Below are positions 1-9,608 of a stretch of DNA of 31,523 bases, piece after piece (position 1 is the first letter of the stretch; each line of letters starts with the position of its first letter). A program made the position numbers and the translations under genes. A model generated the notes under the pieces. It did no database searches. It saw only the letters and a program-made list of their open reading frames with translations, and was not told the DNA's origin. The stretch is taken from NCBI GenBank assembly GCA_905221605.1, contig CAJNDS010001154.1, positions 1-31,523 of the forward strand. The letters run 5' to 3'. This DNA comes from Symbiodinium natans. Lineage: Eukaryota; Sar; Dinophyceae; Suessiales; Symbiodiniaceae.

Positions 1-122
1 AACAATCCCTAAACCCTAACAATCCCTAAACCCTAAAAATCCCTAAACCCTAAAAATCCCTAAACCCTAAAAATCCCTAAACCCTAAAAATCCCTAAACC
101 CTAAAAATCCCTAAACCCTAAA
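1..122. repeat. Telomere-like 17-bp tandem array (C-strand)
   Basis: About seven copies of a 17-base unit made of two telomeric words plus a spacer (CCCTAAACCCTAAAAAT). The first two copies carry AACAAT where later ones carry AAAAAT. CCCTAAA is the C-strand of the plant-type telomere repeat TTTAGGG, known in dinoflagellates. A C-rich strand at the 5' edge is what a left chromosome end would show. The regular 17-base higher-order unit differs from a plain TTTAGGG array, so this may be a subtelomeric variant array instead of the terminal telomere. Confidence 0.85.
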
Positions 123-136
123 ATCCAGTTTTTCAT

Positions 137-262
137 TAGGGTTTTTTCGGGGTTTTCCTCTTTTGCATTAGGGTTTCGAGGGTGTTTCGTGTTTTGGGAT
201 TAGGGTTTTGAAGATTCTTGCATTTAGGGATTAGGGTTTGGCGGTTTATGGTTTAGGGCTAA
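137..262. repeat. Degenerate telomere-like tract, opposite orientation
   Basis: Several scattered TTAGGGTTT, GATTAGGG and TTTAGGG words in the G-strand sense, directly after the C-strand array. Orientation therefore flips near position 125. The words are separated by unrelated T- and G-rich sequence, which suggests decay. Confidence 0.7.
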
Positions 263-270
263 ACCGGATT

Positions 271-303
271 CTCCGGAGGGGGGGCTGCGCCCCCCCGCCG
301 GAG
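271..303. repeat. GC-rich inverted repeat (hairpin)
   Basis: The arms CTCCGG-(C)-GGGGGGGC and GCCCCCCC-G-CCGGAG pair around a three-base loop (TGC), giving a very stable stem with one offset base. It is followed by another C-run. No gene is associated. It could be a structural or fragile site, or the end of a mobile element. Confidence 0.7.
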
Positions 304-317
304 ACGCCTCCCCCCCG

Positions 318-569
318 CTAAGGAGAACATTTCTTTCTGAAAAAGAAACGCGCGACACACCCAGCACGAGGCCGAATCATTGCTTCAAATTTGGTTTCTC
401 TTTTTTCTGAACAAGAACTCCGCTCATCTGCATATCTTCTTTGTGGGATGGTGGTGGGGTATGCTGCACTGCTGACGTCCTGACGATCCTAGCCTTATTT
501 GCATTTCGATGGGCTCTTAAATACTAGCTCAAAAATTCTAGATCAAACGCGCCCTGCTCTTCGGCATTG
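318..569. repeat. Subtelomeric duplicated segment, copy A
   Basis: This stretch shares order and sequence with 1521-1791. Shared blocks are ACATTTCTTT-CTGAAAAA near the left end, then GCGCGA..ACCCAGCAC, then TGCACTGCTGA, GATCCTAGCCTTATTTG, TTCGATGGGC and CGCGCCCTGCTCTTCGGCAT. Insertions, deletions and substitutions separate the copies, so the duplication is old. No convincing reading frame lies in it. Confidence 0.85.
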
Positions 570-689
570 GCTTCCGCTGACTCGATCCTCACATGAAGAC
601 TCAAGTGCTATCAAACCTTAACCTTAAACCTCTCATCTTTTCAAATGTCCATGTTCATGACATTGCGCGCAGTCATATATACTGAGAGC

Positions 690-911
690 GCAAGGTCATA
701 TAAACAGGAATTAGGCAAAGTCATATAAAGAGCGGCAAGGTCATAAAATCAATCAGCAAGGTCCGTAGGCTGACCCATGACCTTGCCCAATCTGTTTATG
801 ACCTTACCCAATCTGTGCGTGACCAGGCTTTTGCCCGCTCTTTGTATGGCCGCGCCCTCTCTTGGGCAAGGTCATACAAGGTCATATAAAAAGCGGGCAA
901 GGTCCTTTAGA
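690..911. repeat. CAAGGTCATA repeat cluster in both orientations
   Basis: The word (G)CAAGGTCATA(TAAA) occurs about six times and its reverse complement (TATGACCTTGCC) about three times in 220 bases, with the companion words AGCGG and CCCAATCTG. Opposed copies could fold back on each other. It resembles a decayed tandem repeat or the remains of a small inverted-repeat element. Confidence 0.7.
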
Positions 912-941
912 TTGGGCCCCACCCCCCACTGTCTCCCCATG

Positions 942-1157
942 CCCTAGGGTTTCGGGTCCTCGGGTCACGGTGAGGCAAAAGGTTCAGGGCCTAGGGTTCA
1001 GGGCCGAGTGTTTAGGGCAGGGTCTGGGTTGTGTGTGCCCGCGTTTGTGTGAAACATGTCCATGTCAATGTCTTCTGTCATGGTATGGGATTAGTGAATG
1101 CCTAGACTTGACTAAACCCTAGGATTTAGGGTTGGGGGGTTAGAGTTTAGGGCTGAT
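942..1157. repeat. Degenerate TTTAGGG-like tract
   Basis: Repeated CCTAGGGTTT, GGTTCAGGG, GTTTAGGGC and TTTAGGGTTGG words in G-strand orientation, dense at 942-1030 and again at 1106-1157. The short ORF crossing this tract is repeat-derived and not treated as a gene. Confidence 0.65.
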
Positions 1158-1292
1158 ACCCACAAGCAACAACGAAAAATGTTAGAAGCTTGGCCTCTTT
1201 CTTTTCAAAGAGCAGAAGATCCCTACTACCTTTTTCTACTACGTTTCTTTTTACACACGTGCTGTTGATGCAGCTGTTTTGACCCTTTGTAT

Positions 1293-1520
1293 GTACGATC
1301 TATACGATCAGACCCTATATAAATCGATTAACAACAAATAGATAGAAAACCAATAAATATCAATAGAAGACCAATAAAAAACAATAGAAAACCAATAGAA
1401 GCAAAAAACAATAGACAACCAAAAAACAATAGACAACCAATAAGTACCAATAGAAAGCCTATACAAACCAATAGAAAGCCTATAAAAAACAATAGAAAAC
1501 CATTAGAAAACCAATAAACA
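1293..1520. repeat. Composite dispersed repeat with CCAATAGAAAA array
   Basis: The left part (1294-1340) contains TACGATCTATACGATCA and CCCTATATAAATCGATTAAC..AAATA. It is followed to 1520 by many copies of (A)CCAATAGAAAA and CCAATAAAAA. The same parts in the same order, but on the other strand, occur at 20357-21000. The blocks 1294-1310 and 1313-1340 are exactly identical to the reverse complements of 20981-20997 and 20943-20970. Both copies have TTTAGGG-like sequence on their outer side. Confidence 0.85.
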
Positions 1521-1791
1521 CTAAAGAACACATTTCTTTTCTGAAAAAAAACAACGCGCGAGAAACCCAGCACAAGGCTGTGGGGGCGAATGCGTCGCAG
1601 ATAGACCCATTGTTTGTAAAATTTTGCTTTTCTATTTTCTGAACTTTGTTTGTAGGGATGGTTTTGGGCTGCGCTGCACTGCTGAAACTGCTGAAAGTCT
1701 TGAAGATCCTAGCCTTATTTGGACTTCGATGGGCCCTAAAGACACTAGCTCTCAAGACTCTAGATCAGACGCGCCCTGCTCTTCGGCATTG
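1521..1791. repeat. Subtelomeric duplicated segment, copy B
   Basis: Second, diverged copy of 318-569 in direct orientation. It begins immediately after the CCAATAGAAAA array. It shares the block order with copy A but has an extra insert (GGCGAATGCGTCGCAG region). Overlapping short ORFs on the minus strand are caused by the A/T-rich repeat and are not genes. Confidence 0.85.
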
Positions 1792-2859
1792 AGCTGAAGA
1801 TACTAGTGGGCCACAACTTGTCAACTTGAATGCAAAGGTTGAAGAAGCAGGAGTGCCATAGCTCCAGCTCACGAGCAAGGGAAAATGGAAATCCAATCGG
1901 CCGCGATGGTTTTCTTACAGTCAGTGTCGCGGGTTTGTGAGACATGTTGCAGATGAATCCGCGTGCCGATTTCTGCAGTGAGGTCAGGGGCCACACGACA
2001 TATCTTTCTGCGATCAGTGCTAGGCTGCGTTAGGGCTGTCTTGTGGACGGCAGTACTTGAGCGCAAGCGGTGTCGGGTGCACGCGCCTTGAGCGGTCATC
2101 AAGGCTGCGTCGCGATTCAGTCAGAAAAAAAGCAGCAAATGAGAAAACCCAGATTTGCAAACCCTATCTCCATCAATACTGAGTGATGATACACTTGCAC
2201 CTTGCTTGTGAACTTCTGGCACGCTACTGTATGCATGCGGTATATCGAAACACCTCTCACTTCCTTCGTTCCTTCGCTCCACGTCCTTCCACGTCCTGCC
2301 CATCTTCTTCCAATTTCCTTGCCCTCTCCCTCCCTTGAGAGATCCCCTCCGAAGAGGAGGCCCTCAACAGAGGGTTGTGCGGTTCACAGGCACGAACGCA
2401 AAGGACTTTGGAGGATTTTAACGGTATGCGACTTGCCTGGGCATTGTAGGCTAGGCACTCCTCAGAGATTCTCTGAAGTCTGGATTCTCTGGAAGTGGGC
2501 ACTCCATGGCCCATGGCCCTCTTCTTTCCAGAGAGAAGTTGGGTGCCTGCACTGTCAAGTTGGTGACCACGCTTGGACCGTCTCATCCACGCTTCTGATC
2601 AAGGACCTGCGGAAGGCACCGCAGCGGGGAGAAGCTGGACGCCTCGCCACATGGAGAGCTTGCTGTGACATGCTGTGAAGGTCTGTCCTGCTGTAAAGAG
2701 TTGTTTCATGGCTTGAAACGCGTGTCGCGCGCTAAGGACAAACCGCGGTCGACTGGGCCCACCCTCACAACACAAATCGGCCCGCGCCAGGCATCGCCGA
2801 CCTTTGATGCTTGTCATACTCTGCCTCGAGTCTCTGCCTCGAAAATTTCGCGGACGAAA
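1792..2859. other. No gene recognised
   Basis: Several overlapping ORFs of 60-158 codons exist on both strands, the longest on the plus strand at 2202-2678. Their residue composition is not protein-like (proline, histidine and tryptophan in runs), and no splice-consistent partner exons were found. I see no recognisable domain, repeat or RNA gene. Confidence 0.5.
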
Positions 2860-3620
2860 AAAGATAAGCTTAGGAGCCAGCAATATACTGCATGGCTTTA
2901 CTTTCCATGCGTCTACCGAAATACCATGACCTTAGTGCTGTGCAAAATCTCCCGCGAGAAAGAGAAGATGACCCTAGATGCTTGCAGCAGCCATGCTTCT
3001 GATGAACTTCCCGAAAACTGAGAAGATTACCTTAGATGCCTTCATCTGTTCGCATAACCGTTGGAGAAAAGACCCATGTTTCTACGAAACACAACTCTCC
3101 CCACCAAAAGGAAAAGATGAGCTTGATGCGCGTAACATCGATGGCGAAATTGCGAAATTTCTGAGGAAAAGAGAAGATGTCCTTACCTAGATAGATGCCT
3201 TCGAGACCCAACCGCAAATGAACTTTTCTTCAGATGACTGTAGATGCCTTTAACACCCATGCTTGTACAAGCACACTGCGAGAAGAGAGCGAGAAGAGAA
3301 GATGATTGTAGATGCCTCCAATACACACTTTTCGACAAAGTCCCTGGTAAAGAGCTAAAAACGGCTTCAACTCCAACGAGAACAATTGAAGAATTCCATG
3401 GCTTCATTCCCCATGCTTCACATCAAAAGATCTCGAGAGAAGATGACCTTGATACTTTCCCCGACTAGAAGAAAACCCCTTAGAAGCTAGTAACACACAT
3501 GCATCCAAGAGCAAAAACTATCCAAGAGCAAAGCCTAGAGGCCTTCACTACTCAAACTTCTCATACTTTTTTGCGAAGAAGTGATGACTTTCAACTGCCA
3601 TGTTTCGATAGAGTTCGTGA
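2860..3620. repeat. Decayed tandem-like repeat field
   Basis: A core close to GAGAAGATGACCTTAGATGCC recurs near 2866, 2963, 3019, 3108, 3169, 3232, 3295, 3432 and 3574. In most copies CCATGCTTC or CCATGTTTC follows 20-45 bases later. Spacing is irregular, often about 60 or 90 bases. Short ORFs here are by-products of the repeat. Confidence 0.6.
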
Positions 3621-4306
3621 ATTACCTCAGCCTTCACATGTGAAGCAATACCTCTTCCCCGAACAGGGATACAGGGCATATAGTGAGAGTTTTGTCCCTT
3701 GACTGCAATGAGCCTCACTGCTCACGGACCATGGGATCCCTCTTGGCTTCCCGGTTTTGTTTATGCGGCCCTCAGATGTAGGGAAGCCATCTCATTCACA
3801 ACTAATGAAACTCGTGACCATATATGCCCTCAACAAACAAGACAAAATCGATCTCTGCACGCGTGTACAGTTTCTAAATAGTAGATGTGCATTCAGCACA
3901 CTTGTACATACATGTGTTATCCTTCATTGCATTCTAAATCTGCCCGCCATTTTTGCAGCTCAGTCCATTCTTGGCGAAAACGCCTCTAGCTCTGCAGTTG
4001 AGTGCAGAGGCTTCTAACATATCTATAGATTCCGGCGCCACAGCGCTACCGCAGGAGTGCTCGAAGGGCATTGATCGGTTCGATGAACGCCGGCATCCAT
4101 GCAATTCTCAACATGGAGCTGCGAAGCTAAAAATACCGCTCCACCAGATCTTGAAGACAGACATCGCCGTCTGTCACATGTTCAATGCTGGGCGCAATGC
4201 TATTTGCCCCGCCCGCATCATCACTGGTCTTTGATGCCCGTGTCTGTTCCACGAGCTGGCATACCTGCAGAGACAAACAGGTTGTCAATCGGTGGACCAT
4301 TGGTGA
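3621..4306. other. No gene recognised
   Basis: Short overlapping ORFs on both strands, none with a recognisable motif or a clear splice pattern. Nothing else seen. Confidence 0.45.
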
Positions 4307-4609
4307 TTGAACAAGCTTCGCAGCGATGTAGCTCACAACAAGATGTCGGATCTAGCGCGTATGTGTGTTCGCAAGGAGAAGACACGACTGTCAGCAAAAA
4401 CAATCGGGAAGCTTGATATGCTGTCTAGTGCTTTGCGCTTGTTTTTTGGGTGCAAGTCTTGCGGAAGCCATTTGGACATCGGAAGCCTCCTGAACGAGTT
4501 CGACTGCATCCGCCGCCGGCAGCATGCCAAGCCTTCGTATCGCTCTTCCAAACTCGTCGAGAGCAAAGTGCGCGTGTCCTTGACAGGCTTTGCAAGTTTA
4601 AGTGTCTGA
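4307..4609 (+). CDS. Weak ORF, possible exon of unknown protein
   Basis: An open frame of about 100 codons, opening at TTG with the first ATG a few codons in. The predicted chain is basic and amphipathic, with a CxxC motif (GCKSCGSH) in the middle. No family is recognised. It lies on the strand opposite to the convincing genes, and two minus-strand frames are also open across it, so it may be spurious. Its end abuts a tetranucleotide microsatellite. Confidence 0.18.
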   Translation: MNKLRSDVAHNKMSDLARMCVRKEKTRLSAKTIGKLDMLSSALRLFFGCKSCGSHLDIGSLLNEFDCIRRRQHAKPSYRSSKLVESKVRVSLTGFASLSV

Positions 4610-4675
4610 AAGGAGCTCTCCGCATTTCACAACACCAGACAGAAGCACTGCCAGACCTACACTCGGTCTTCAACG

Positions 4676-4677
<2 letters not shown>

Positions 4678-4719
<42 letters not shown>

Positions 4720-4736
4720 ATACATATATATAACAT
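4678..4736. repeat. (TATC)n / (TA)n microsatellite
   Basis: About ten perfect TATC units run into an ATATAC/ATATATA stretch ending near 4733. Confidence 0.95.
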
Positions 4737-4980
4737 GATGCCGGTGCGGCCCGCCCAACGGTCCCCTGTGGTGTGGTCCCCCCCCATGGTGTGGTTGGGG
4801 GTTGTTGTATTTTCTAATTTCTCCCCCCCCCCCCGCCCCCAAACCCAGAACAAAATTTCTCCAATTTGGGACCCCCCCCAAAAAAATCAACACTAAGGGG
4901 TGGGGCGGGCATGAAGAGGGTTTCTGATTTACGGGAGGGAGGGGAGGGGCCGGCGAACCGAGAAGCGGGATCAAACATTG
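4737..4980. other. C- and G-run-rich block between two microsatellites
   Basis: The block holds C-runs of 8-12 bases, the G-rich word GGGGTGGGGCGGGC near 4898 and purine runs near 4934-4950. Both sides are A/T microsatellite. It has no believable reading frame. The G-runs could support G-quadruplex structure. It could also be an inserted element whose ends were lost in the flanking repeats. Confidence 0.5.
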
Positions 4981-5048
4981 AAATATAGATATACACATAC
5001 ACATATATATATATATACATATCTACATATATATATATATATGTAAAC
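4981..5048. repeat. (CATATA)n / (TA)n microsatellite
   Basis: Alternating ATAC, ATAT and CATATA words over about 65 bases, with two perfect TA runs. Confidence 0.9.
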
Positions 5049-5147
5049 ACATGTAAAAGCCAGAAGCAGTCGTAATTCCAAACCCGTGTCCTTGCGGACC
5101 GGATTGGTCGGACAGATCGCAAAAGCGCTCGACCTCTCACAGGCGTT

Positions 5148-5305
5148 TCAGGAACCAGCTAGAAACATCATGGCAGACTGTGCTACTTGTGGTTTGCCAT
5201 TTAGTTGATGCTGGCCCCTGCACAAACCTATCAACAACGACATCTGCAAGAGCCGCTGTATTTCATCGAGGAAGTGCGAGGAATAAGGCATGGGGTCTTT
5301 CGGCA
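5148..5305 (-). CDS. Possible terminal exon
   Basis: Acceptor CTTAG|TGCCG, then 52 codons with a stop at 5148-5150. The sequence contains HFLDEIQRLLQMSLLIGL and ends QSAMMFLAGS. It looks like a folded helical C-terminus. Two other frames are also open, so this is tentative. Confidence 0.3.
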
Positions 5306-8300
5306 CTAAGATACTGTAGAAGGAAGCGAATACGCACCAGGTTGGAAACGCGGCCTCCCGGATCCAAATGGATGCCAAAGCTTCTGGCTTGGTCCTTTCC
5401 TTTGCGGAATTCACAGAGGAAGAAGGCGCATGATCGGAGCTGAGTCTGCTGAGTCAGCTGTGTCTGCTGAGCCCGCTTAGTCGCCGGCCGGCACGCCAGC
5501 CCTGGTGCTAGCCAACACACACAGAACCGTCTGCACCGGCGGAAGCCTCATCCACGGCGCAGCAGCAAAACCATGATCAAACACAAGTCCGGTTGCGTAA
5601 CCTGCAGTTCCAGAGGACCGACTACGAACACACACAATGAATGCTTCCTCGAAGCTCTCGCTGTTGAAACTGCCTGACCCACAGCTGCACAAATCCTGTG
5701 TCAGGGACATCCCGGTTCTTTCTTGTCCGGTAGACGGCCTACTTGTAGACTGACGACTGGGATGTGGAGGCAGGTCTACGAGTAGTGGTGGCAGTGGGGC
5801 TCGGAGAATCCAAAGTTTAAGGAGAGTTCGAGCCCGGGCCCTTTACCCCTTTTCGGTAAGGCTCCAGATCGCGTCAAGCTTCGAGTGTCGGATCCAAGGC
5901 TCAAGATTTCACTGCGTAAGACGGCGCGAGGGGTAAGAAAGGTTGGACACACAAAGACACACATGCTTTTGGTTTTTGGCATGATCGAGGGCCACGAGCC
6001 TTGCTCGAGAAGGTGTCAGCCCAGCTGGCTGCGGAGCTTGGGCACTTAGGAAGGCGGGGCTAAAGACGTAGAGCTCAGCCATGTCCCCGTCCAATAAATC
6101 TGGAATACTCTCCTGACCCCTTAAGCCTTCAGCCGCCTGAATCGCAAGATGTTTCTCCCGGCATCTCCCGGCGTTTTGGACCCGTACCTGTACTTCGCAG
6201 GGAAGCCTTCGAAGGTTTTCAGGGTCGGACAAAGATCAGATCTCTAACACACCTGCACATGACTACACCAAAGTCACTCAACACACCCCCAAACCATCGC
6301 ACGCTTGACAAAAGCAGGTGGCCACTAGCCCGCTTGAAAAGATCAATCTGTTCAAGTCGCTTGAAAAACTTCAACGCCGCTTGTTCACTTTTCTCGCTCT
6401 TGGTCTGTAAAGGATATCTTTGGGGATGCAAGGCCTGTCTGCGAAGTCCCCAACCGAGCATCATCTTTCTTGACGGGCACCCCCCCCCCCACCCCCTCTC
6501 TATCTTTCGAGTCATGATGAGTCATGCCTCTGCGGAAGCATGGATTGCCGGCCGCAAGTTGCGCGAAGCGGATGAATGCTAGTATCTGCTAGCAACCAAG
6601 CCAGAATGAGAGCATGGCCCGTTTCAATGGACCACTGCAGCAACATGAAGCGTTTCCATGATGAAAGACATGAAAACCCGAGAACTATCTAGCAGGACGA
6701 AGCCCAATCATCGCGACGAAGGCGATGGCATTCACGGGAAATGGTACTACAGCAGTGTAGTGTCAGCACGAGGGCGGAAGCCCAGCTCCTTCAAATGCCC
6801 CTGCCATCATCCGTTCCTTAGCTGCTCATGTAGCTGTAGCTGTAGCCGGTTCCCAAACTTTGTTTTCATCCCAAAATGCTAATTTTAATAGCACGTGCTG
6901 CAACTATGTCAAAGCTGAGTCGAGGCTCTTGGTAGGAGCTGCCGAAGCGCAAGATCACGGCACGCAGGCGCTTCCAACAGCGCCACATGGACGGGCATCC
7001 TGGGAGGCAGCAGGCGAGCGAATTCTGCAGAGAGGTGTCATTTTGCAAAAGAGGTCTCTACCTACTCCTATGCTGTCTCGCGGCATTTTGAGTCAAGAAA
7101 TGAGGAAAGAGCGATTCTTGAATGTCTCCAAGCAAAAATCGTGTGACTAGGGAAAGCAGTCAGAATACCTCATTCGACGCGTACAAGCGGCTGGGATTAG
7201 GTCTGCGGCGTTTCGAGGAGAGCTGCGACTTGAAGACCACCTGTCCGGGTTTAGGGCGGATCAGCTTGCAAAATGGCTTCAGTTTAGGGTCAGGGCAAGG
7301 ATTTCGGACCGGGTTTAAGGGCCATAGGGGCCTGTGGCTGTGGATAGGTTTAGCTCGTTCATGTTTGTGGCAAATTTGCAGAGTCTGAAGGCTTCGCATC
7401 GAACGACTGAAGGAACCATCGGTGACATTTGTAAGCCTGGCATTTAATTCATTTCTGTGCATTTCTGATGAATTGTGCGTTTCGCTAGTGCCAACCAAGT
7501 CGCGGGAGTGGAGCAGATTGCGGCTCAACTTTTAAGCGAGCAGGCTTGCCATGAGTTGATGAGTTGATGTTCAAAGTACAGCCGATGAGAACAAGGGTTG
7601 CTCAAAGATCAGAGGCCGGCGTAAGAAGCAGTGGCATTTCGGGTGGGGGTTGATGCCCGATTGTAATGTGTGGTTCTCTGACGAGGACAAAACGAATGCA
7701 TAAGAATCCTTCAGCAATGATTTAGGCGTATTTAATCGTAAGCTTAGTCGATTCAGAGAGCATTGAAGCCTGAAGCAAGCAACGAAAGAGCATGGAACAG
7801 AGATGGCGCGGAGCCTAGAAGGCAGCAAGACTTGCAAGCCCTGCGCCTTGTCATCGAAGCATGACCATTGCACCATGAAGTGCTCGTCATCATCTTGTTG
7901 GAGCAAGGGGAAGATGCGGTTCACCACAAAGCGCTTGCTAGCACCTGAGAGCTCCGAACTGACGGGGGACAACAAAACTTGAAGCAACTGCAACTTACAG
8001 TAAGGTCCATGTGCTCTCTCTACACATTTGTGGAAAAGGTCTTGCTGTGGCCTTCTGTCAAATCCGCTGTCTTTGTCGAAAGCTTCTGCACCCGGGGCCC
8101 AGGCTCAACAGCTTCTTCAGCGTCCACATGACATGAGCAAGGTCGTGCTTCACGCGCTTGTTCGACGGTTTCTCCGGCTTTTCCACCTGGTCCTCCTCGT
8201 GCGGCTTAGGGTGCATGGTCGAAAAAAAGAAGGGAACCCGAATGGTCCTACTCTGAGGAGTCGATGCTCTGCACTCAGGCTGACAGGCTGTCGTTGCTTT

Positions 8301-9118
8301 GTAAGCCAACATTTGGTGGCACCGGAAGATCATCAAGGAAAATGATGCCAGATTCAACAGAAAAAACGGTCCTCACCCAGTTCGTGAGAGAGCTCGCGGA
8401 GTAATTGCACGACTGCGTGCACTGAAAAGTAAAAGAAAACCTGGACTGGAGCGAAAAACCGAATTGGTAGTAAGCTGGTTTCCTCTAAAAAAGACAAATC
8501 CATTCCCAAAGAAAGATGCAGAAGCTGTGAGGATCACACCCGTGAGCAGGCCTGCCATAAGCCTCACGAGCTCAAGGAGGTATGGGTCTGGGGTAAGCCC
8601 GATCAAATCTGGCTGTCTTGAAGTCGTGAATAGTATGGAATGATACCGAGGAGTCTAGAAGTCTAGGGACTACAGTCGCACGGGGCCAAGTGCAGAGCTG
8701 GGGATAGGGCATCATGAACCATGCTTGCGCAAGCCATCTGAAACTGCCGATCAATCAGGGCCTATCTCTGGACGTTGTCCGGTCGCAAACTCTTCGGCGA
8801 GATCACGACTAGTAATTGTACCATCAACCCTGGCTTTCGGCACAAGGCAACTCACTTCTTGGGCAAGGTTCCCACATGAGACTTTCATTACTTTCATTGA
8901 TTACAATGCAAAATTCGTAGCAAGAAACTATCGTCAGTAAGAGTCAGTAAACATGAAACTTTTCCGGCATATTTGCAGCTAGTTCGGTCGCTGCATTGAG
9001 GCTGGGGCTGTGTTGTGTCCGCGTCGGGGTTGAGCAGAAGAAGAACTGCCACCGATGCAAAGAAAATGAAGCGAGACGACAAGAGCAGCATCTCCAGAAA
9101 ATCCAACAACCTCGGCAT
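5148..9118 (-). CDS. Probable multi-exon gene (or genes), function unknown
   Basis: Several protein-like segments, all on the minus strand, lie between a possible N-terminus at 9118 and a stop at 5148-5150. In transcript order they are 8960-9118, 8540-8608, 8092-8216, 7832-7987, 6303-6404, about 6000-6206 and 5148-5305. Each is bounded by plausible splice sites, but phases do not join them all, so exons are missing or two genes are present. The second likely start is ATG at 8214-8216. Composition moves from a membrane-anchor segment through charged helical segments to a helix-rich C-terminus. I recognise no family. Opposite-strand ORFs here look like shadows. The gene-poor gaps inside the span (6405-7831, 8609-8959) are read as introns or unresolved sequence. 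Confidence 0.35.
6000..6206 (-). CDS. Exon-like segment of unknown protein
   Basis: After CGAAG|GCTTCC the frame reads LPCEVQVRVQNAGRC and then a helical alanine-rich part (HLAIQAAEGLRG), an acidic part (IPDLLDGDMAELYVF) and a proline-containing tail. Composition is convincingly protein-like over 68 codons, and the opposite-strand ORF is less so. A GC donor (GCAAG|GCTCG) is possible near 6000. Confidence 0.4.
6303..6404 (-). CDS. Exon-like segment, lysine-rich helix
   Basis: The acceptor TTTACAG|ACC opens a 34-codon helical segment (AALKFFKRLEQIDLFKRA) that ends at CAAGC|GTGCGA. Phase is 0 at both ends. Not recognised. Confidence 0.35.
6405..7189. other. No certain gene
   Basis: Overlapping ORFs on both strands (for example plus 6860-7150) without a recognisable motif. 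A short CTGTAG/CTCATG tandem lies near 6825-6845. It is probably intron or intergenic sequence of the minus-strand locus. Confidence 0.35.
7190..7330. repeat. Scattered telomere-like words
   Basis: GGATTAGG, GGGTTTAGGGCGG, CAGTTTAGGGTCAGGG and GGGTTTAAGGG occur within 140 bases in G-strand sense, separated by unrelated sequence. They look like degenerate interstitial telomere sequence. The plus-strand ORF through them is glycine/leucine-rich for this reason. Confidence 0.5.
7832..7987 (-). CDS. Exon-like segment of unknown protein
   Basis: This 52-codon segment is strongly protein-like: hydrophobic, then basic, then an acidic cluster QQDDDEHF, ending in FDDKAQGLQ. It is bounded by TTGCAG|TTG and CAA|GTCTTG, both in phase 0. 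It sits within a longer open frame that continues to 7571. The downstream part has poorer composition and is probably intron. Confidence 0.4.
8092..8216 (-). CDS. Exon-like segment, charged N-terminus then helix
   Basis: ATG at 8214-8216 follows a pyrimidine-rich run (CTTCTTTTTTTCGACC). The segment is acidic-basic and lysine/proline-rich (HEEDQVEKPEKPSNKR), then helical (HDLAHVMWTLKKLLSL). It may be the start of a separate gene or an internal exon. The donor would be CCCGG|GTGCAG. Confidence 0.35.
8540..8608 (-). CDS. Exon-like segment, hydrophobic helix
   Basis: The frame reads DLIGLTPDPYLLELVRLMAG and then LLTG, bounded by CCAG|AT and ACGG|GTGTGA. It is an amphipathic or membrane-type helix. 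No family assigned. Confidence 0.3.
8960..9118 (-). CDS. Possible first exon with hydrophobic N-terminal segment
   Basis: ATG at 9116-9118 opens a frame starting MPRLLDFLEMLLLSSRF, followed by a hydrophobic run (FFASVAVLLLL) and then a polar stretch rich in T, Q and P with three cysteines. The run is long enough for a signal anchor or signal peptide. The exon could end at AAAA|GTTTC. This suggests a membrane or secreted protein. Not recognised. Confidence 0.35.
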
Positions 9119-9608
9119 CAATAGGTCAAAGGCCAAGCAAATGGAGCACAATTTTTAAGGGCTTCAGTACTGCATGATGTTGGGCATGGGACCAATAGCT
9201 ACTACAATTACGCGGCCTTTGATTCGAGGTGGCTCAGTCTCACACTGTCAGAAGGAAAATCGGAGGCAAAGCAGAGTGGTTCGGGATTGTCGTGGGACTT
9301 GAGCGCAAGAGCCCCGATCGCAGCTGTGAAGCCATGCATGAATCGCTCGATCATTGCTCTGCGTTCAACTGTCTCGAAACAAGCTGCACACTATTCTGGC
9401 CATCTCGGGTTCTGCCGCTAGTGCAATCCAAAGGCTCGGATTGATCGTTGGAGAAGGGCTTGAACCAACATGTAATGCCTCTCTTCAATAACCATCAAAA
9501 TGATCGGAAAAAAAGAAAAACAAAGAGTAGCTGAGTAGCTGCACACCCCTTACCGCCCTTACCTTGCCAGAAACTCAAAAAAGAAAATGTGAGGCTCAAC
9601 TCTTGGAG
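9119..9608. other. Nothing recognised
   Basis: Only short ORFs. A GAGTAGCTGAGTAGCTG direct repeat sits near 9525-9541. No domain or RNA gene was seen. Confidence 0.4.

Noticed and set aside
1328-1755. Hydrophobic minus-strand ORFs rich in F, L and G
   Set aside because: They are translations of the CCAATAGAAAA repeat.
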